Assembly: GCA_027313705.1 (NCBI GenBank)
Contig: DAHVDE010000038.1
Span: 34,984 to 98,983, forward strand
Source of the DNA: Actinomycetota bacterium
GTDB lineage: Bacteria > Actinomycetota > Actinomycetes > Streptosporangiales > Streptosporangiaceae
Length of the DNA stretch: 64,000 bases
Direction of reading: 5' to 3'
The position numbers were made by a program, and so were the translations under genes. The notes beneath the pieces were generated by a model that was not told the DNA's origin, ran no database searches, and saw only the letters and a list, made by a program, of their open reading frames with translations. The first letter of the stretch is position 1. Each line of letters starts with the position of its first letter. This document shows, one piece after another, positions 16,824 through 25,597 of the stretch.

Positions 16824-18434
16824 TCAGCTTGCGCCGCGCGCCTCGCGGTACCGCCGGCGAAGTTCCTTCTTGTCCACCTTGCCCTGACCGGTCAGCGGAA
16901 GTCCGGTCACGAACTCGATGGTCCTGGGCGTGTAGAGCGCGTTGAGCGTGCTCCTGGTCAGTTCGCGCAGTTCCTCGGCGTCAACTTCCGCGCCGGCCTC
17001 GGGAACCACGATCGCGTGCACCAGTTCCTCGTCCTCGTCGCCAGGTACGCCGATCACCGCTGCCGAGCGCACCTTGGGATGGCTGGTCAGCACATCCTCG
17101 ATCGGCTTAGCGTAGACATTGGCCGCCGCGCCGCTGGTCACGATCATGTCGCTGATCCGGTCGATCAGATAGAGGAACCCGTCCTCGTCCTTGTACCCGA
17201 TGTCGCCGGTGCGCACCCAGCCGGCCTTCATGGTCTGCCTGGTCAGCTCGGGCTGCTGCCAGTATCCGGCCATGGCGAGCGAGCCTTTCACCCACACCTC
17301 GCCTGACTCGCCGACGCCTGCTTCCTTGCCTTCCTCGTCACGAAGCTCGATGACCGAGTCGGCGAACGGCTGCCCGCACGACTTCAGCCGGTCCGGATGC
17401 TCCGGGTCGTGATCAAGGAAAGGCAGGTCGGTGATCAGCGGCAGTTCGCTCGAGCCATAGACGATCCGCACCACCGGCCCGAGCTTGTCGATAGCCTCGG
17501 CCAGCCGTGCCGGGTTCGCCGCCGCACCGCCAACGTTCAGGTAACGCAGCGAACTCGTGTCCGTCGAGGGCAGCGCTTCGTGTGCCAGCACGGCGTAAAG
17601 CAACTGCGGGGTGAGGAACGCGCTGGAGATCTGCTCCTTCTGGATCGTGCCAAGCCAGTCCGCCGGATCCCAGCGCTCGCTGGTAAAGAAGGTGCCGCCC
17701 TGGAAGAGAGTGAGGAACGCGGGCGTCTGACCGCTCACGTAGCTGTAAGACGAGCCGGAGAGGAACCGCATCGGCGGTTCCTTGATCGACCGGTAATAGG
17801 CGGAGATGAACTGAAGCACCTTGTAAAAGCCCTGCCAGTGATGCACTAGCTTGGGCTGCCCCGTGGTACCGCCGGTATAAAACAGCGAAGACGGCTGACT
17901 GCCGACGTAGGCGAGCGGCAGGTCGGGAGCGTGCGGATCGATGTCGGCGAGCAGGTTACGGTGGCTGCCGTCTGCAGCGCCCATGGTGAGCACCTTGAGG
18001 TCGGGCATCCGCTCGATCAGCTCGGCCGCAAGCTCGGCCCGCTGCATCACCGCCGGACTGTAGATCAGGACGTCCGGCCTGGCCATCTCCAGGTAGGCGA
18101 TCTGGTCGCGGCGCGGCGCATAAGGCACGATCCACACCGTGCGGCAGCCAAGCAGGTGCAGTGCCAGTTGCAGCGACGCCGACTCAGGGCAGTCCCGCAC
18201 TAGCACCGCGACGCCCATGCCGTCCTCGACCCCGGCATCATGGAGCGTCGCCGCCAGGCTCCTGGTGAGATTGGCGACCTCGCGATAGGTGAGCCTGACC
18301 TCACCCTGCACGATCGCTTCCCGGTCGCCGTACTCGGCGAACAACTCGAACGCATCGAGCACGTAGTTGTCCGGCTCGAGTTCGATGCTGTCATCTGCGG
18401 CCAGATCCTGCCCAGATGCCAGGTTCCCTGTCAT
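16824..18434 (-). CDS. AMP-forming acyl/aryl-CoA or acyl-carrier ligase (ANL superfamily), ligase 1
   Basis: Adenylating enzyme of 536 residues. ATP motif YTGGTTGQPK at 186-195, YGSSELPLITDLPF (A5), RTGDIGYKDEDGFLYLIDRISDMI (A7/A8) and catalytic Lys in GQGKVDKK near 520. It activates a carboxylic acid as acyl-AMP for transfer to CoA or a carrier protein. Start ATG overlaps the stop of the ATP-grasp gene by 4 bp, so the two are one operon. The acid is not predictable from sequence; an aryl or fatty acid for the cluster product is inferred. Confidence 0.88.
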   Translation of the reverse strand: MTGNLASGQDLAADDSIELEPDNYVLDAFELFAEYGDREAIVQGEVRLTYREVANLTRSLAATLHDAGVEDGMGVAVLVRDCPESASLQLALHLLGCRTVWIVPYAPRRDQIAYLEMARPDVLIYSPAVMQRAELAAELIERMPDLKVLTMGAADGSHRNLLADIDPHAPDLPLAYVGSQPSSLFYTGGTTGQPKLVHHWQGFYKVLQFISAYYRSIKEPPMRFLSGSSYSYVSGQTPAFLTLFQGGTFFTSERWDPADWLGTIQKEQISSAFLTPQLLYAVLAHEALPSTDTSSLRYLNVGGAAANPARLAEAIDKLGPVVRIVYGSSELPLITDLPFLDHDPEHPDRLKSCGQPFADSVIELRDEEGKEAGVGESGEVWVKGSLAMAGYWQQPELTRQTMKAGWVRTGDIGYKDEDGFLYLIDRISDMIVTSGAAANVYAKPIEDVLTSHPKVRSAAVIGVPGDEDEELVHAIVVPEAGAEVDAEELRELTRSTLNALYTPRTIEFVTGLPLTGQGKVDKKELRRRYREARGAS

Positions 18435-19807
18435 GAGCCCTCCTCGAAGCCAGAATCGTCAGGTACGAACATCTCTTCGTCGCCGACCCGCGAGGCCGGC
18501 CAGGTGCGCTGCTGCCAGGACCGTAGCGTCGCGTGCGTTACCTGCTGGGGCGCGACGATCAGTTGCCCGGCGAACCAGGCCTGGATCGCCGCGAAGCGGG
18601 CGATCAGCTCACCGGGTTCGGCTGCGGTGACAAGAACCTGCCCGAGCCTGCTGGCCGCGTCGGAGATCTGGTCCGCGATCACCGCGCCGACCGGCATCTC
18701 GATCCTGGCGAAGGCCGCACCCGGCTGGCGCACTATCTCGGTGACCGGCGGAACGGAGAGCAGCACGCCTGGCGGCGCGTTCAGGTTCGTGGTGCCCACG
18801 AAACCTGGCCTCACCCGCACGTCCAGCCGCGGCGGCCAGCCAAGCTGCGCGAGCAGCATCTCCTCGGCGAGGTCGACGTTGAACTTCCACAGGACTTCTT
18901 CGAAGATCATGGCCGCGCCCCGTCTGGCCGCGCACTCGCCGAACATCAGCGGCCCGCCGTCAGCCGGCCTGAACAGCTCCATGTGGAAGACGCCATCGGT
19001 CATGCCGAGCGCCCCGATGGCACGCCTGGCCAGCGCTCCGCCTTCTTCGAAGATGTCTTTGTCCGCTACCGGATCGAACCGGCAGTAAGTCATCGATGCC
19101 TGCCGTTCGACGACCGCCAGGCACGGTTCCGGGTAATAGCCCATGGAGCAGAACGCAAGCTCGCCGTCGCGCATGACTCCGTCGACGATCAGTTCGTCGT
19201 TGGGTATGTACTTCTCGAGCATGAAGGTGCGCAGGTCTGTATGCGCTGCGGCGTACTTCGCCGCTGCCTCGAGCTCGCCTGCGTCCCTGACCAGCTTCGT
19301 GAGCCTGGTGCCGACCCCGGCAACCGGCTTGAGCACCATCGGGCTGTACGGCAGCGGCGGCAACTGGCCAAGCTCGCGAATGTCGTCGATGACGACGAAA
19401 TCGGCGGCAGGCACGCCGGCCGCGCGGACCGCGCGCTTTTGAAGTGACTTGTCGCGGAACCTGATGGCCACGTCGACCGGCAGCCCGCGGCACCCGTAAT
19501 GGCCAGCCAGCAGCGCGGCGAGCGGAACCGTGTACTCATTGGAGGAAATCACCGCGTCGAAGTGCCGGTCGGCGAGGCCCGCACGGGACAATGCCCCGAG
19601 CACGACGGCGACATCCTTATGATTCTCAACAAAAACGCTGGTCATGCCGGGTGGCACCCGTGCGACTCCGGCGTCGGTGATGCCGGCACCGCAGATGACA
19701 ACCGCATCGACCCCGTTGCGCTGGCAAGCCCGGAGCAGATAGCGGTCCGGAGCGATGATCAGCACAGTTGGCGCCGAACTACCCTCAGTAGCGCCAGAAT
19801 CACCCAT
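18431..19807 (-). CDS. ATP-grasp carboxylate-amine ligase, candidate peptide ligase
   Basis: 458 residues with an N-terminal Rossmann-like domain (VLIIAPDRYLLRACQRNG) and a central ATP-grasp domain: the loop VLKPVAGVGTRLTKLV, the hinge FMLEKYIPNDE and the metal region HMELFRPADGGPLMFGECAAR. Such enzymes join a carboxylate to an amine through an acyl phosphate. The usual E-x-N metal ligand pair reads E-C-A here. Start ATG 19807 follows GAGGGG; an in-frame start at 19864 is possible. Being next to the two Lys/Asp peptide genes and an arylglycine transaminase suggests the role of PGM1 in pheganomycin: attaching an arylglycine to a ribosomal peptide. Not a RimK-like graspetide ligase by pattern. 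Confidence 0.82.
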   Translation of the reverse strand: MGDSGATEGSSAPTVLIIAPDRYLLRACQRNGVDAVVICGAGITDAGVARVPPGMTSVFVENHKDVAVVLGALSRAGLADRHFDAVISSNEYTVPLAALLAGHYGCRGLPVDVAIRFRDKSLQKRAVRAAGVPAADFVVIDDIRELGQLPPLPYSPMVLKPVAGVGTRLTKLVRDAGELEAAAKYAAAHTDLRTFMLEKYIPNDELIVDGVMRDGELAFCSMGYYPEPCLAVVERQASMTYCRFDPVADKDIFEEGGALARRAIGALGMTDGVFHMELFRPADGGPLMFGECAARRGAAMIFEEVLWKFNVDLAEEMLLAQLGWPPRLDVRVRPGFVGTTNLNAPPGVLLSVPPVTEIVRQPGAAFARIEMPVGAVIADQISDAASRLGQVLVTAAEPGELIARFAAIQAWFAGQLIVAPQQVTHATLRSWQQRTWPASRVGDEEMFVPDDSGFEEGS

Positions 19808-20053
19808 TACATCCCCTCGCTGCGATGTGTCAGGTTTGCCGCCGGTTTCATGATCTGAGACCAACCGTAGCGGAAGCGGGCCTTTACGTCAGTCCTGCGG
19901 TGAGCGCACTTTCTGTATTGGCCAGGTGCCATAGGCCCTCGACTACCGGATGCCGTTGAGGCAAGCTAATGATGCGGTCGCCCCAGCCCCCTGGTGCCGC
20001 GCCACTGGCCAGTTCCTCGCACTGCCGCCTCGGCAGGGATAAGGATCGGGAGA

Positions 20054-21316
20054 ATGGATGACGTTCAGGAGTCAGCCACGTCGCTGACGGCCGACGCTGA
20101 GCGACTGCTCCACGAACTCGTGGCGCCGGAAGGCCGCGCCAATCCTTATCCGGTCTACGCGAAGCTGCGCGAAGTCGCTCCGGTCTTCCTAACCGGCGAC
20201 GCCGCCTACCTGACCAGGTACGACGACTGTCAGGCCATTATCAGGAACCCGTCGCTCGGAGCGCAGAGCCCGGCCTGGATGGACGTGGTGCGGCCAGGCT
20301 GGCGGGACCATCCTGGCCTGCGGGTCACCCACGAGTCCTTCGTGTTCCGCGATCCGCCGGACCACACCAGGCTGCGGCGTCATGTCAGCAGCGACTTCAG
20401 CCAGAGCAAGGTCAGGAAATGGCACGGCTATATCGCCGCCGCCACCGCGGACGTCATCGACCAGATCGCGTCGGCGGGTGCCGACGGCGGTACCGTCGAC
20501 CTGCACGAGGTGCTCGCCACCACGCTGCCGATCAAGGTGATCGGCAAGATACTCGGCGTTCCTGAATCGGACTTTCCCGCGCTTAGAGTCCCGCTCGAAG
20601 GACTGCGCCTGGCAGCGGACGGATCGCCTGCTGACAAGCTGCCCGTCATCGACAAGGCGGGCGAGGATCTGCTCAGCTATTTCGCCGACCTAGTCGCGCT
20701 GCGCCGCCGCCAGCCAGAAGGTGACCTGGTGACGTCCCTGGCGAAGGTGAGGGACACCGGCGGAGGTGCCGGGCAGCCCGACGACGCGGTGCTCAGCGAG
20801 GAAGAACTACTCCAGACGCTGACCCTGATCTTCAGCGCGGCCATCGAGAGCATGGCTGACCTGCTGCTCAACGGTGCCGCGGCCCTGATCGACTTTCCCG
20901 CCCAAGCGGCCGCGCTGCGGGCCGATCCCGGACTCACCACCGGTGCCGTGGAAGAAGCCCTCCGCTACGACGCCCCCGTGCAGGCCGTCGGCCGGATCGC
21001 GAGAGGCGACTGCGAAGTAGGCGGTGTCGCCATTCCCGACGGCACCTACCTGCTCGGGTTCATCGGCGCGGGAAACCGCGACCCTGAACGCTTCCCGGAA
21101 CCTGACGTCTTCGACATCACCAGGGAGGGCCCGGCACCGCTGTCCCTGAGCGGCGGCGCGCACTTCTGCCTGGGCGCGGCGCTGGCCAGGCTGGAAGCGG
21201 CGGTGTTCTTCCCTGCTCTGGCCGGGCGATTCCCGCGCCTGGCCTATGCGGCGGCACCAGTACGCCGTGGCTTCGCGCTGCGCGGCTTCGCCAGTTTCCC
21301 CGTTACCGTGCGCTGA
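20054..21316 (+). CDS. Cytochrome P450 (bacterial class), P450-1
   Basis: 420 residues. Heme ligand Cys372 in LSGGAHFCLGAALAR, DPPDHTRLRR substrate/heme region and EEALRYDAP (ExxR). The oxygen-activating I-helix reads FSAAIESMADLL, with Glu-Ser in place of the common acid-Thr pair. Close paralogue of P450-2: both carry SPAW and GWRDHP near residues 75-90. Start ATG behind AAGGA. Divergent from the ATP-grasp operon. Needs a ferredoxin, none of which is encoded in the window. Likely hydroxylates or couples an intermediate. Confidence 0.93.
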   Translation: MDDVQESATSLTADAERLLHELVAPEGRANPYPVYAKLREVAPVFLTGDAAYLTRYDDCQAIIRNPSLGAQSPAWMDVVRPGWRDHPGLRVTHESFVFRDPPDHTRLRRHVSSDFSQSKVRKWHGYIAAATADVIDQIASAGADGGTVDLHEVLATTLPIKVIGKILGVPESDFPALRVPLEGLRLAADGSPADKLPVIDKAGEDLLSYFADLVALRRRQPEGDLVTSLAKVRDTGGGAGQPDDAVLSEEELLQTLTLIFSAAIESMADLLLNGAAALIDFPAQAAALRADPGLTTGAVEEALRYDAPVQAVGRIARGDCEVGGVAIPDGTYLLGFIGAGNRDPERFPEPDVFDITREGPAPLSLSGGAHFCLGAALARLEAAVFFPALAGRFPRLAYAAAPVRRGFALRGFASFPVTVR

Positions 21317-22247
21317 CCGCGAAGGCGGCGGCCAGTCGCTCCGCCGCTGTCGCGACCGCCTCCCTGGCCAGGTCGAGTATGCCGACCATAGTGAAGAAAC
21401 CGTGCATCATGCCGTCGTAGCGGATCACCTCTGCGGGCACGCCGTGCTCGGCGAGTTTCCTCGCATAGCATTCGGCCTCGTCGCGCAGCGGGTCAAGCTC
21501 GGCCGTGATCACGGTGGCGGCAGGCAGGCCTGACAGGTCGGCGGCCCGCAGCGGCGAGGCAAGCGGATCGTCGCCGTCCTGCGGCGAGGCGAGATACATG
21601 CCCCAGTACCACCTGATCGCGTTCGAGTTGAAGAAGTGCTTATCGGCGATCTCTCGCATCGAGGCGGTGTCCGCGGCGGCATCGGTATTCGGATACACGA
21701 GCAGCTGATGCACGAACCGCGGCCCGCCACGCTCTCTGGCCAGCAGGGTGACCGCAGCGGCCAGGTTCCCGCCCGAGCTGTCGCCGCCGACGGCCAGCCT
21801 GGTCGCATCGATACCCAGCTCGTCATGGTGCGCGGCCACCCAGGCGGCGCCGGCGTAGCAGTCGTGCACCGCGGCCGGGAACTTGTTCTCGGGCGCCAGC
21901 CGGTAGCTCACCGCTATGCTGGCGCAGCCCGCCCGGTTGGTGATCCTGCGGCACACCGCATCTGAGGTGTCAAGCGTGCCGAGGCTCCAGCCGCCGCCGA
22001 AGTAGTAGATGAGCGCGGGCGGCCGCTCGACGCCTTCAGGCAGGTAAATCCTGGCCGCGAGGTCTCCGGCCTCGCCGTCGATCACGAAATCACGCACCTC
22101 CCCCACCGGCTCAGGCGCTCCCGCCGTGGTGATCGCGCCCTTCACGTCCTGAGCCCGCGCCTCCTCGATCGGGAGCGTGTAAAGGTTGGGCACCTGCTCG
22201 GCCTCGAGCCGGTCCCTGATCGCCTGCACCTGCGGATGAAACGGCAT
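21303..22247 (-). CDS. Alpha/beta hydrolase, hormone-sensitive-lipase (HSL) family
   Basis: Esterase of 314 residues with nucleophile Ser157 in GGDSSGGN, acid in AELDPLRDEAE and His in GMMHGFFT. The oxyanion motif HGGG of the family is FGGGW (83-87), so the usual His is missing. Start ATG follows AGGAG. Its end overlaps P450-1 by 14 bp, convergent. It may remove an acyl or protecting group from the cluster product, or detoxify it; inferred only from location. Confidence 0.88.
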   Translation of the reverse strand: MPFHPQVQAIRDRLEAEQVPNLYTLPIEEARAQDVKGAITTAGAPEPVGEVRDFVIDGEAGDLAARIYLPEGVERPPALIYYFGGGWSLGTLDTSDAVCRRITNRAGCASIAVSYRLAPENKFPAAVHDCYAGAAWVAAHHDELGIDATRLAVGGDSSGGNLAAAVTLLARERGGPRFVHQLLVYPNTDAAADTASMREIADKHFFNSNAIRWYWGMYLASPQDGDDPLASPLRAADLSGLPAATVITAELDPLRDEAECYARKLAEHGVPAEVIRYDGMMHGFFTMVGILDLAREAVATAAERLAAAFAVSAR

Positions 22248-22300
22248 CTGATTCTCCTGTCTGCCCGGGCACCACGGCGGCTGGCCGGATCTGGCGATCA

Positions 22301-23398
22301 CTACCTGGGAACGGCCTCTATGACGCTTTCCGCCTGGCGAGCGCGGATCGGCGCTGACCGCACGGCGGTTACCTCAAAGCCTGCCTGCCCGAGCAGGCCG
22401 GCGTACTCACCGGAAGTACGGTCGCTTCCCGGCAGCATGAGCAGGATAAGCAAATCGATGAGCTGCGCGGACTGCACCTGCCTGCCAGGCTGCGCGGCGC
22501 CGGAGTCAGCGGCCGCTTCTGGCTCGAGCAAGCTCTCGAACACCAGCAGCCTGCCACCTTCCCCGGCCGCCGCGCGCACCTGGCGGAGCAGCCTCACCGC
22601 GTCAGCGTCTGACCAGTTATGCAGCACGCGGGACAGGATGTAGACGTCGCCGCCTGCGGGCACCTGGTCGAAGAAGCTGCCGGCCACGAACTCGACCCGG
22701 CCGGCCAGGCCGGCCGCAGTCAGCCGGTCCCTGGCCTGGGCGATCGCTGGAGGCAGGTCGACAAGCACGCCGGCCGCCCGCGGCTGTGCCCGCAAGATGC
22801 TGGCAAGCAAGCCGCCGTTGCCGCCGCCGACGTCCACGATCCGGCCGGCGCCGGTCAGGTCGCAGGTGGCAAGCGCGGCGGGCACCGGGCCGTCGCCCAT
22901 GGCGCTGGCGAAGGTGCGCGCGGCGTCCTGGTTGTCCGCCAGGTAGTCGTAGAACGGCTTGCCGTATACCTTCTCGAAGGCAGGCTTTCCGGTACGGAGC
23001 GTGTAGCCGATCTCGGCGAAGGAAGAGAAGACCTCGTCGCCGAACATCACCGCGGCGTCATGACTCGACCTGGGCACGCCGGCCCGCAGCAGCTGACCGA
23101 GCGGCGTCAGGGCAAAGCCGCCGTCCTCGGCCAGGCTCAGCACGCCGGCCGAGCAAAGCGAGCGCAGCACCCGCCCGAGTGCCCGCTCGTTGGTTTCTGT
23201 CTGCCTGGCTAGCTCGGCAAGCGGGCGCGGCCCCTGCGCGAGCAGGTCAGGGATGCCGAGCTTGGCGATGGCCGAGCAGGACTGGGCGATCCAGGTTGCC
23301 GAGAGCAGTTCGAACATCCGCACCCGGTCGGCGATGCCTGGCCTGGCCGCAGCGTCGGCGCCGCGGCCTGATCCAGGCTCTCCGCCTGCCGCCATCAC
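22301..23398 (-). CDS. SAM-dependent O-methyltransferase (acetylserotonin-type, PF00891)
   Basis: 365 residues: helical dimerisation/winged-helix N-terminal domain and SAM domain with DVGGGNGG at 189-196. The general base His260 sits in VLHNWSD (usually HDW). Such enzymes methylate phenolic hydroxyls, which fits an aromatic building block in this cluster. Start GTG 23398 or the adjacent ATG 23395; both overlap the upstream SGNH gene stop. Confidence 0.88.
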   Translation of the reverse strand: MMAAGGEPGSGRGADAAARPGIADRVRMFELLSATWIAQSCSAIAKLGIPDLLAQGPRPLAELARQTETNERALGRVLRSLCSAGVLSLAEDGGFALTPLGQLLRAGVPRSSHDAAVMFGDEVFSSFAEIGYTLRTGKPAFEKVYGKPFYDYLADNQDAARTFASAMGDGPVPAALATCDLTGAGRIVDVGGGNGGLLASILRAQPRAAGVLVDLPPAIAQARDRLTAAGLAGRVEFVAGSFFDQVPAGGDVYILSRVLHNWSDADAVRLLRQVRAAAGEGGRLLVFESLLEPEAAADSGAAQPGRQVQSAQLIDLLILLMLPGSDRTSGEYAGLLGQAGFEVTAVRSAPIRARQAESVIEAVPR

Positions 23399-24120
23399 CG
23401 CGCGGCTCTGGCACGGACCGTGGCCGGCCTGCCGATCTCACCGAGATGGCGGCCAAGCCGCCTGACCGCCTCGGCGGCCGAGATCGCGTGCCCGCGCATC
23501 GAGCCGTGCCTCGGGTCCTCGCTGTAGGCATCGGCATCGCCAGAGGCGGGATGGGCGCTCAGCGAGACGTGCAGTCCGCCGTACTCCTCGGAGACGGCCC
23601 TGGTCAGTGCGGATAGCCCTTGCAGGCGGCGGCGCAGCACAGTCTTGAACTCGACCGGCATCGTCGGCGACTTCGAGCCGTCGAACAAGCCGACCGTGAT
23701 CACGTCGGCGCCCGCGCCTGCGAAGGCCGACACGATCGTGCGCAGCGCAGACTCGACGGCCCTGGGGTCGTAGAAGACCCGCAAGATGTCGTATCCGCCG
23801 CATGCGACCAGCGCCAGGTCCGGCTTGAAGCTCAGCGCATCAGCCAGTTGAGTGCCGGCGACGTCAACCGCCTGCGTCTCGCGCACCCCGAGGTTCAGGT
23901 ACTCGAAACCTGGCGCCTGCCTGGCAAGCTCAGCCGCGATCCGATCGCACCATGGCTGGTCAGGGTATCCGGGGCAAGGGTCACCAAGCCCTTCGGCGAT
24001 GCTGTCACCGACGACGACGAAACGCCGCCACGGGTGCCAGGCGAGCAGTCGTTCCGCCTCACCGTCGTCGAGGCAGTAGGGGTCGGCTGCTTCCGCCGGG
24101 TGCAAGCGCTGGCTGGTCAT
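23395..24120 (-). CDS. SGNH/GDSL hydrolase or acyltransferase
   Basis: 241 residues. Block I VVVGDSIAEGLGD with nucleophile Ser, block II Gly in NLGVRE, block III Asn replaced by Gly-Gly-Tyr in ACGGYDIL, and catalytic Asp/His in EDPRHGSMRGH (DxxH). No signal peptide, so cytoplasmic. May be an esterase or an acyl transfer enzyme of the pathway. Translationally coupled to the O-methyltransferase. Divergent from the MFS gene with 149 bp between starts. Confidence 0.82.
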   Translation of the reverse strand: MTSQRLHPAEAADPYCLDDGEAERLLAWHPWRRFVVVGDSIAEGLGDPCPGYPDQPWCDRIAAELARQAPGFEYLNLGVRETQAVDVAGTQLADALSFKPDLALVACGGYDILRVFYDPRAVESALRTIVSAFAGAGADVITVGLFDGSKSPTMPVEFKTVLRRRLQGLSALTRAVSEEYGGLHVSLSAHPASGDADAYSEDPRHGSMRGHAISAAEAVRRLGRHLGEIGRPATVRARAAR

Positions 24121-24269
24121 CACCGAAGATTACGACGCGGCGAAATGGCAATCAACAACCAATCCCTAGACTTAGCGCCTGTAACTGGCACACTAGTACC
24201 GATGCGCAGATCCGACTGGCCCTCCTTCGTCATGTGCCCGCGAGTCGCACCCGTTCCGATGGCGGCGCG

Positions 24270-25577
24270 ATGACGGCGGTAGAAGGGCAGGCAGGCACCG
24301 CCAGCGATCAGCCGGCCAGCACCGTCCAGCCGCCGCCATTAAGGCGCAACCGGGACTTTAACTTGCTCTGGTCAGGGCAGGCGCTGTCCGACATGGGCAC
24401 GCAGATGTCCACCATCGCCTACCCGCTGCTGATCCTCATGATCACCGGGTCGGCCGCCAAGGCAGGCATCGTGGGCAGCGCCACCATCGCGGGCACGCTG
24501 GTGTTCCTGCTGCCCGCCGGGGTCGCGGCCGACCGCTGGCCGCGCAAGAAGATTCTGGTCGCTACCTCGGTCGTACAGCTGATCGTCGGCGCATCCGTGG
24601 TGCCAGCCATCGTCACCCAGCACGTCTACCTGGTCCACCTGGCCGCTGTCGGCTTCATTCAAGGGACGGCCCTGGCGTTCTATACCGGCGCCAGCCGCGG
24701 TGCGCTGCGCCGGATCGTGCCGCTCGAGCAGCTACCTGATGCGTTCGCGCGGACGCAGGCCAGGGACCGCGCCGCCGTCATGCTCGGTCCTCCTGCCGGG
24801 TCTGCGCTATTCGGCGTCGCGCCCTACCTGCCGTTCGCCGCTGACTCGCTGTCGTTCGGCGCGATCACCCTGGCCGCGTCCTTGCTGCGCAAGTCGCTCG
24901 ACCCTGAGCAGCAGCCGGTACCTGCCGAGCAGCTGCCGCTTTGGCAACGTGTCATGACCGGCTTGCGTTACGTCTTCGCCACGCCGTACCTGCGTATGGT
25001 CACCGTCTGGGCGACTGTGGTCAACGGCGTGATCGCGGGTGTCAGGCTCACCTCGATCGTGCTCGCCGAGCACATGGGTGCTCCCCCGGCCCAGATCGGC
25101 CTGCTGTTCTCGATCAGTGCGGCGATCGGGCTGGTCGGCGCCATCTTCGCCAAGCGGATCATCGCCTACCTTGGCGAGCGCCTGCTCGTGCAGCTGGTGT
25201 CGTGGACGTTCCCGGTTTGCGCGGCTGTCATGGCCGTCACCCCCTGGGTCTGGCTGATCGGGATCATGGCCGGACTCACCGGGTTCTTGCTGATGCCGAT
25301 CAACGTCGTGCTGATGTCGCGCGCCGCGCAGCTCGCCCCCGATCATCTCCAGGCGCAGATGAGCAATGCCATGCAGCTGTGCTGGACCAGCCTCATGGCA
25401 GTGAGCCCGGCCCTGTTCGGGTTCATCACCGACCAGATCGGGCCGCGCGCCATGATCCTTATCACTGCCGGGGTCTACCTGCTCATCGCGATCTGGACGC
25501 TGACCCGCCGCGGAATGGAGTTGCTGGAAAGACGCGCGCGCGCCGGCGCGCCGCGCGAAAGCGATTCACCTGCCTGA
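24270..25577 (+). CDS. MFS transporter, probable product exporter
   Basis: 435 residues with about twelve hydrophobic helices and the motif-A-like loop DRWPRKK between helices 2 and 3; pattern of the MFS_3 (EntS-like) group. Starts at MTAVEGQ; the much longer open frame upstream overlaps the SGNH gene and is not conserved-looking. Location in the cluster suggests export of, or resistance to, the product. Confidence 0.88.
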   Translation: MTAVEGQAGTASDQPASTVQPPPLRRNRDFNLLWSGQALSDMGTQMSTIAYPLLILMITGSAAKAGIVGSATIAGTLVFLLPAGVAADRWPRKKILVATSVVQLIVGASVVPAIVTQHVYLVHLAAVGFIQGTALAFYTGASRGALRRIVPLEQLPDAFARTQARDRAAVMLGPPAGSALFGVAPYLPFAADSLSFGAITLAASLLRKSLDPEQQPVPAEQLPLWQRVMTGLRYVFATPYLRMVTVWATVVNGVIAGVRLTSIVLAEHMGAPPAQIGLLFSISAAIGLVGAIFAKRIIAYLGERLLVQLVSWTFPVCAAVMAVTPWVWLIGIMAGLTGFLLMPINVVLMSRAAQLAPDHLQAQMSNAMQLCWTSLMAVSPALFGFITDQIGPRAMILITAGVYLLIAIWTLTRRGMELLERRARAGAPRESDSPA

Positions 25578-25597
25578 GCGACCTGCCGGAGGAAGTC

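Noticed and set aside
18431..19807. Graspetide (microviridin-like) ATP-grasp ligase
   Set aside because: The protein is longer than RimK-type graspetide ligases and lacks their pattern; the peptides have many Asp/Lys but no recognisable graspetide leader helix motif. Pheganomycin-type ligation is the better fit.
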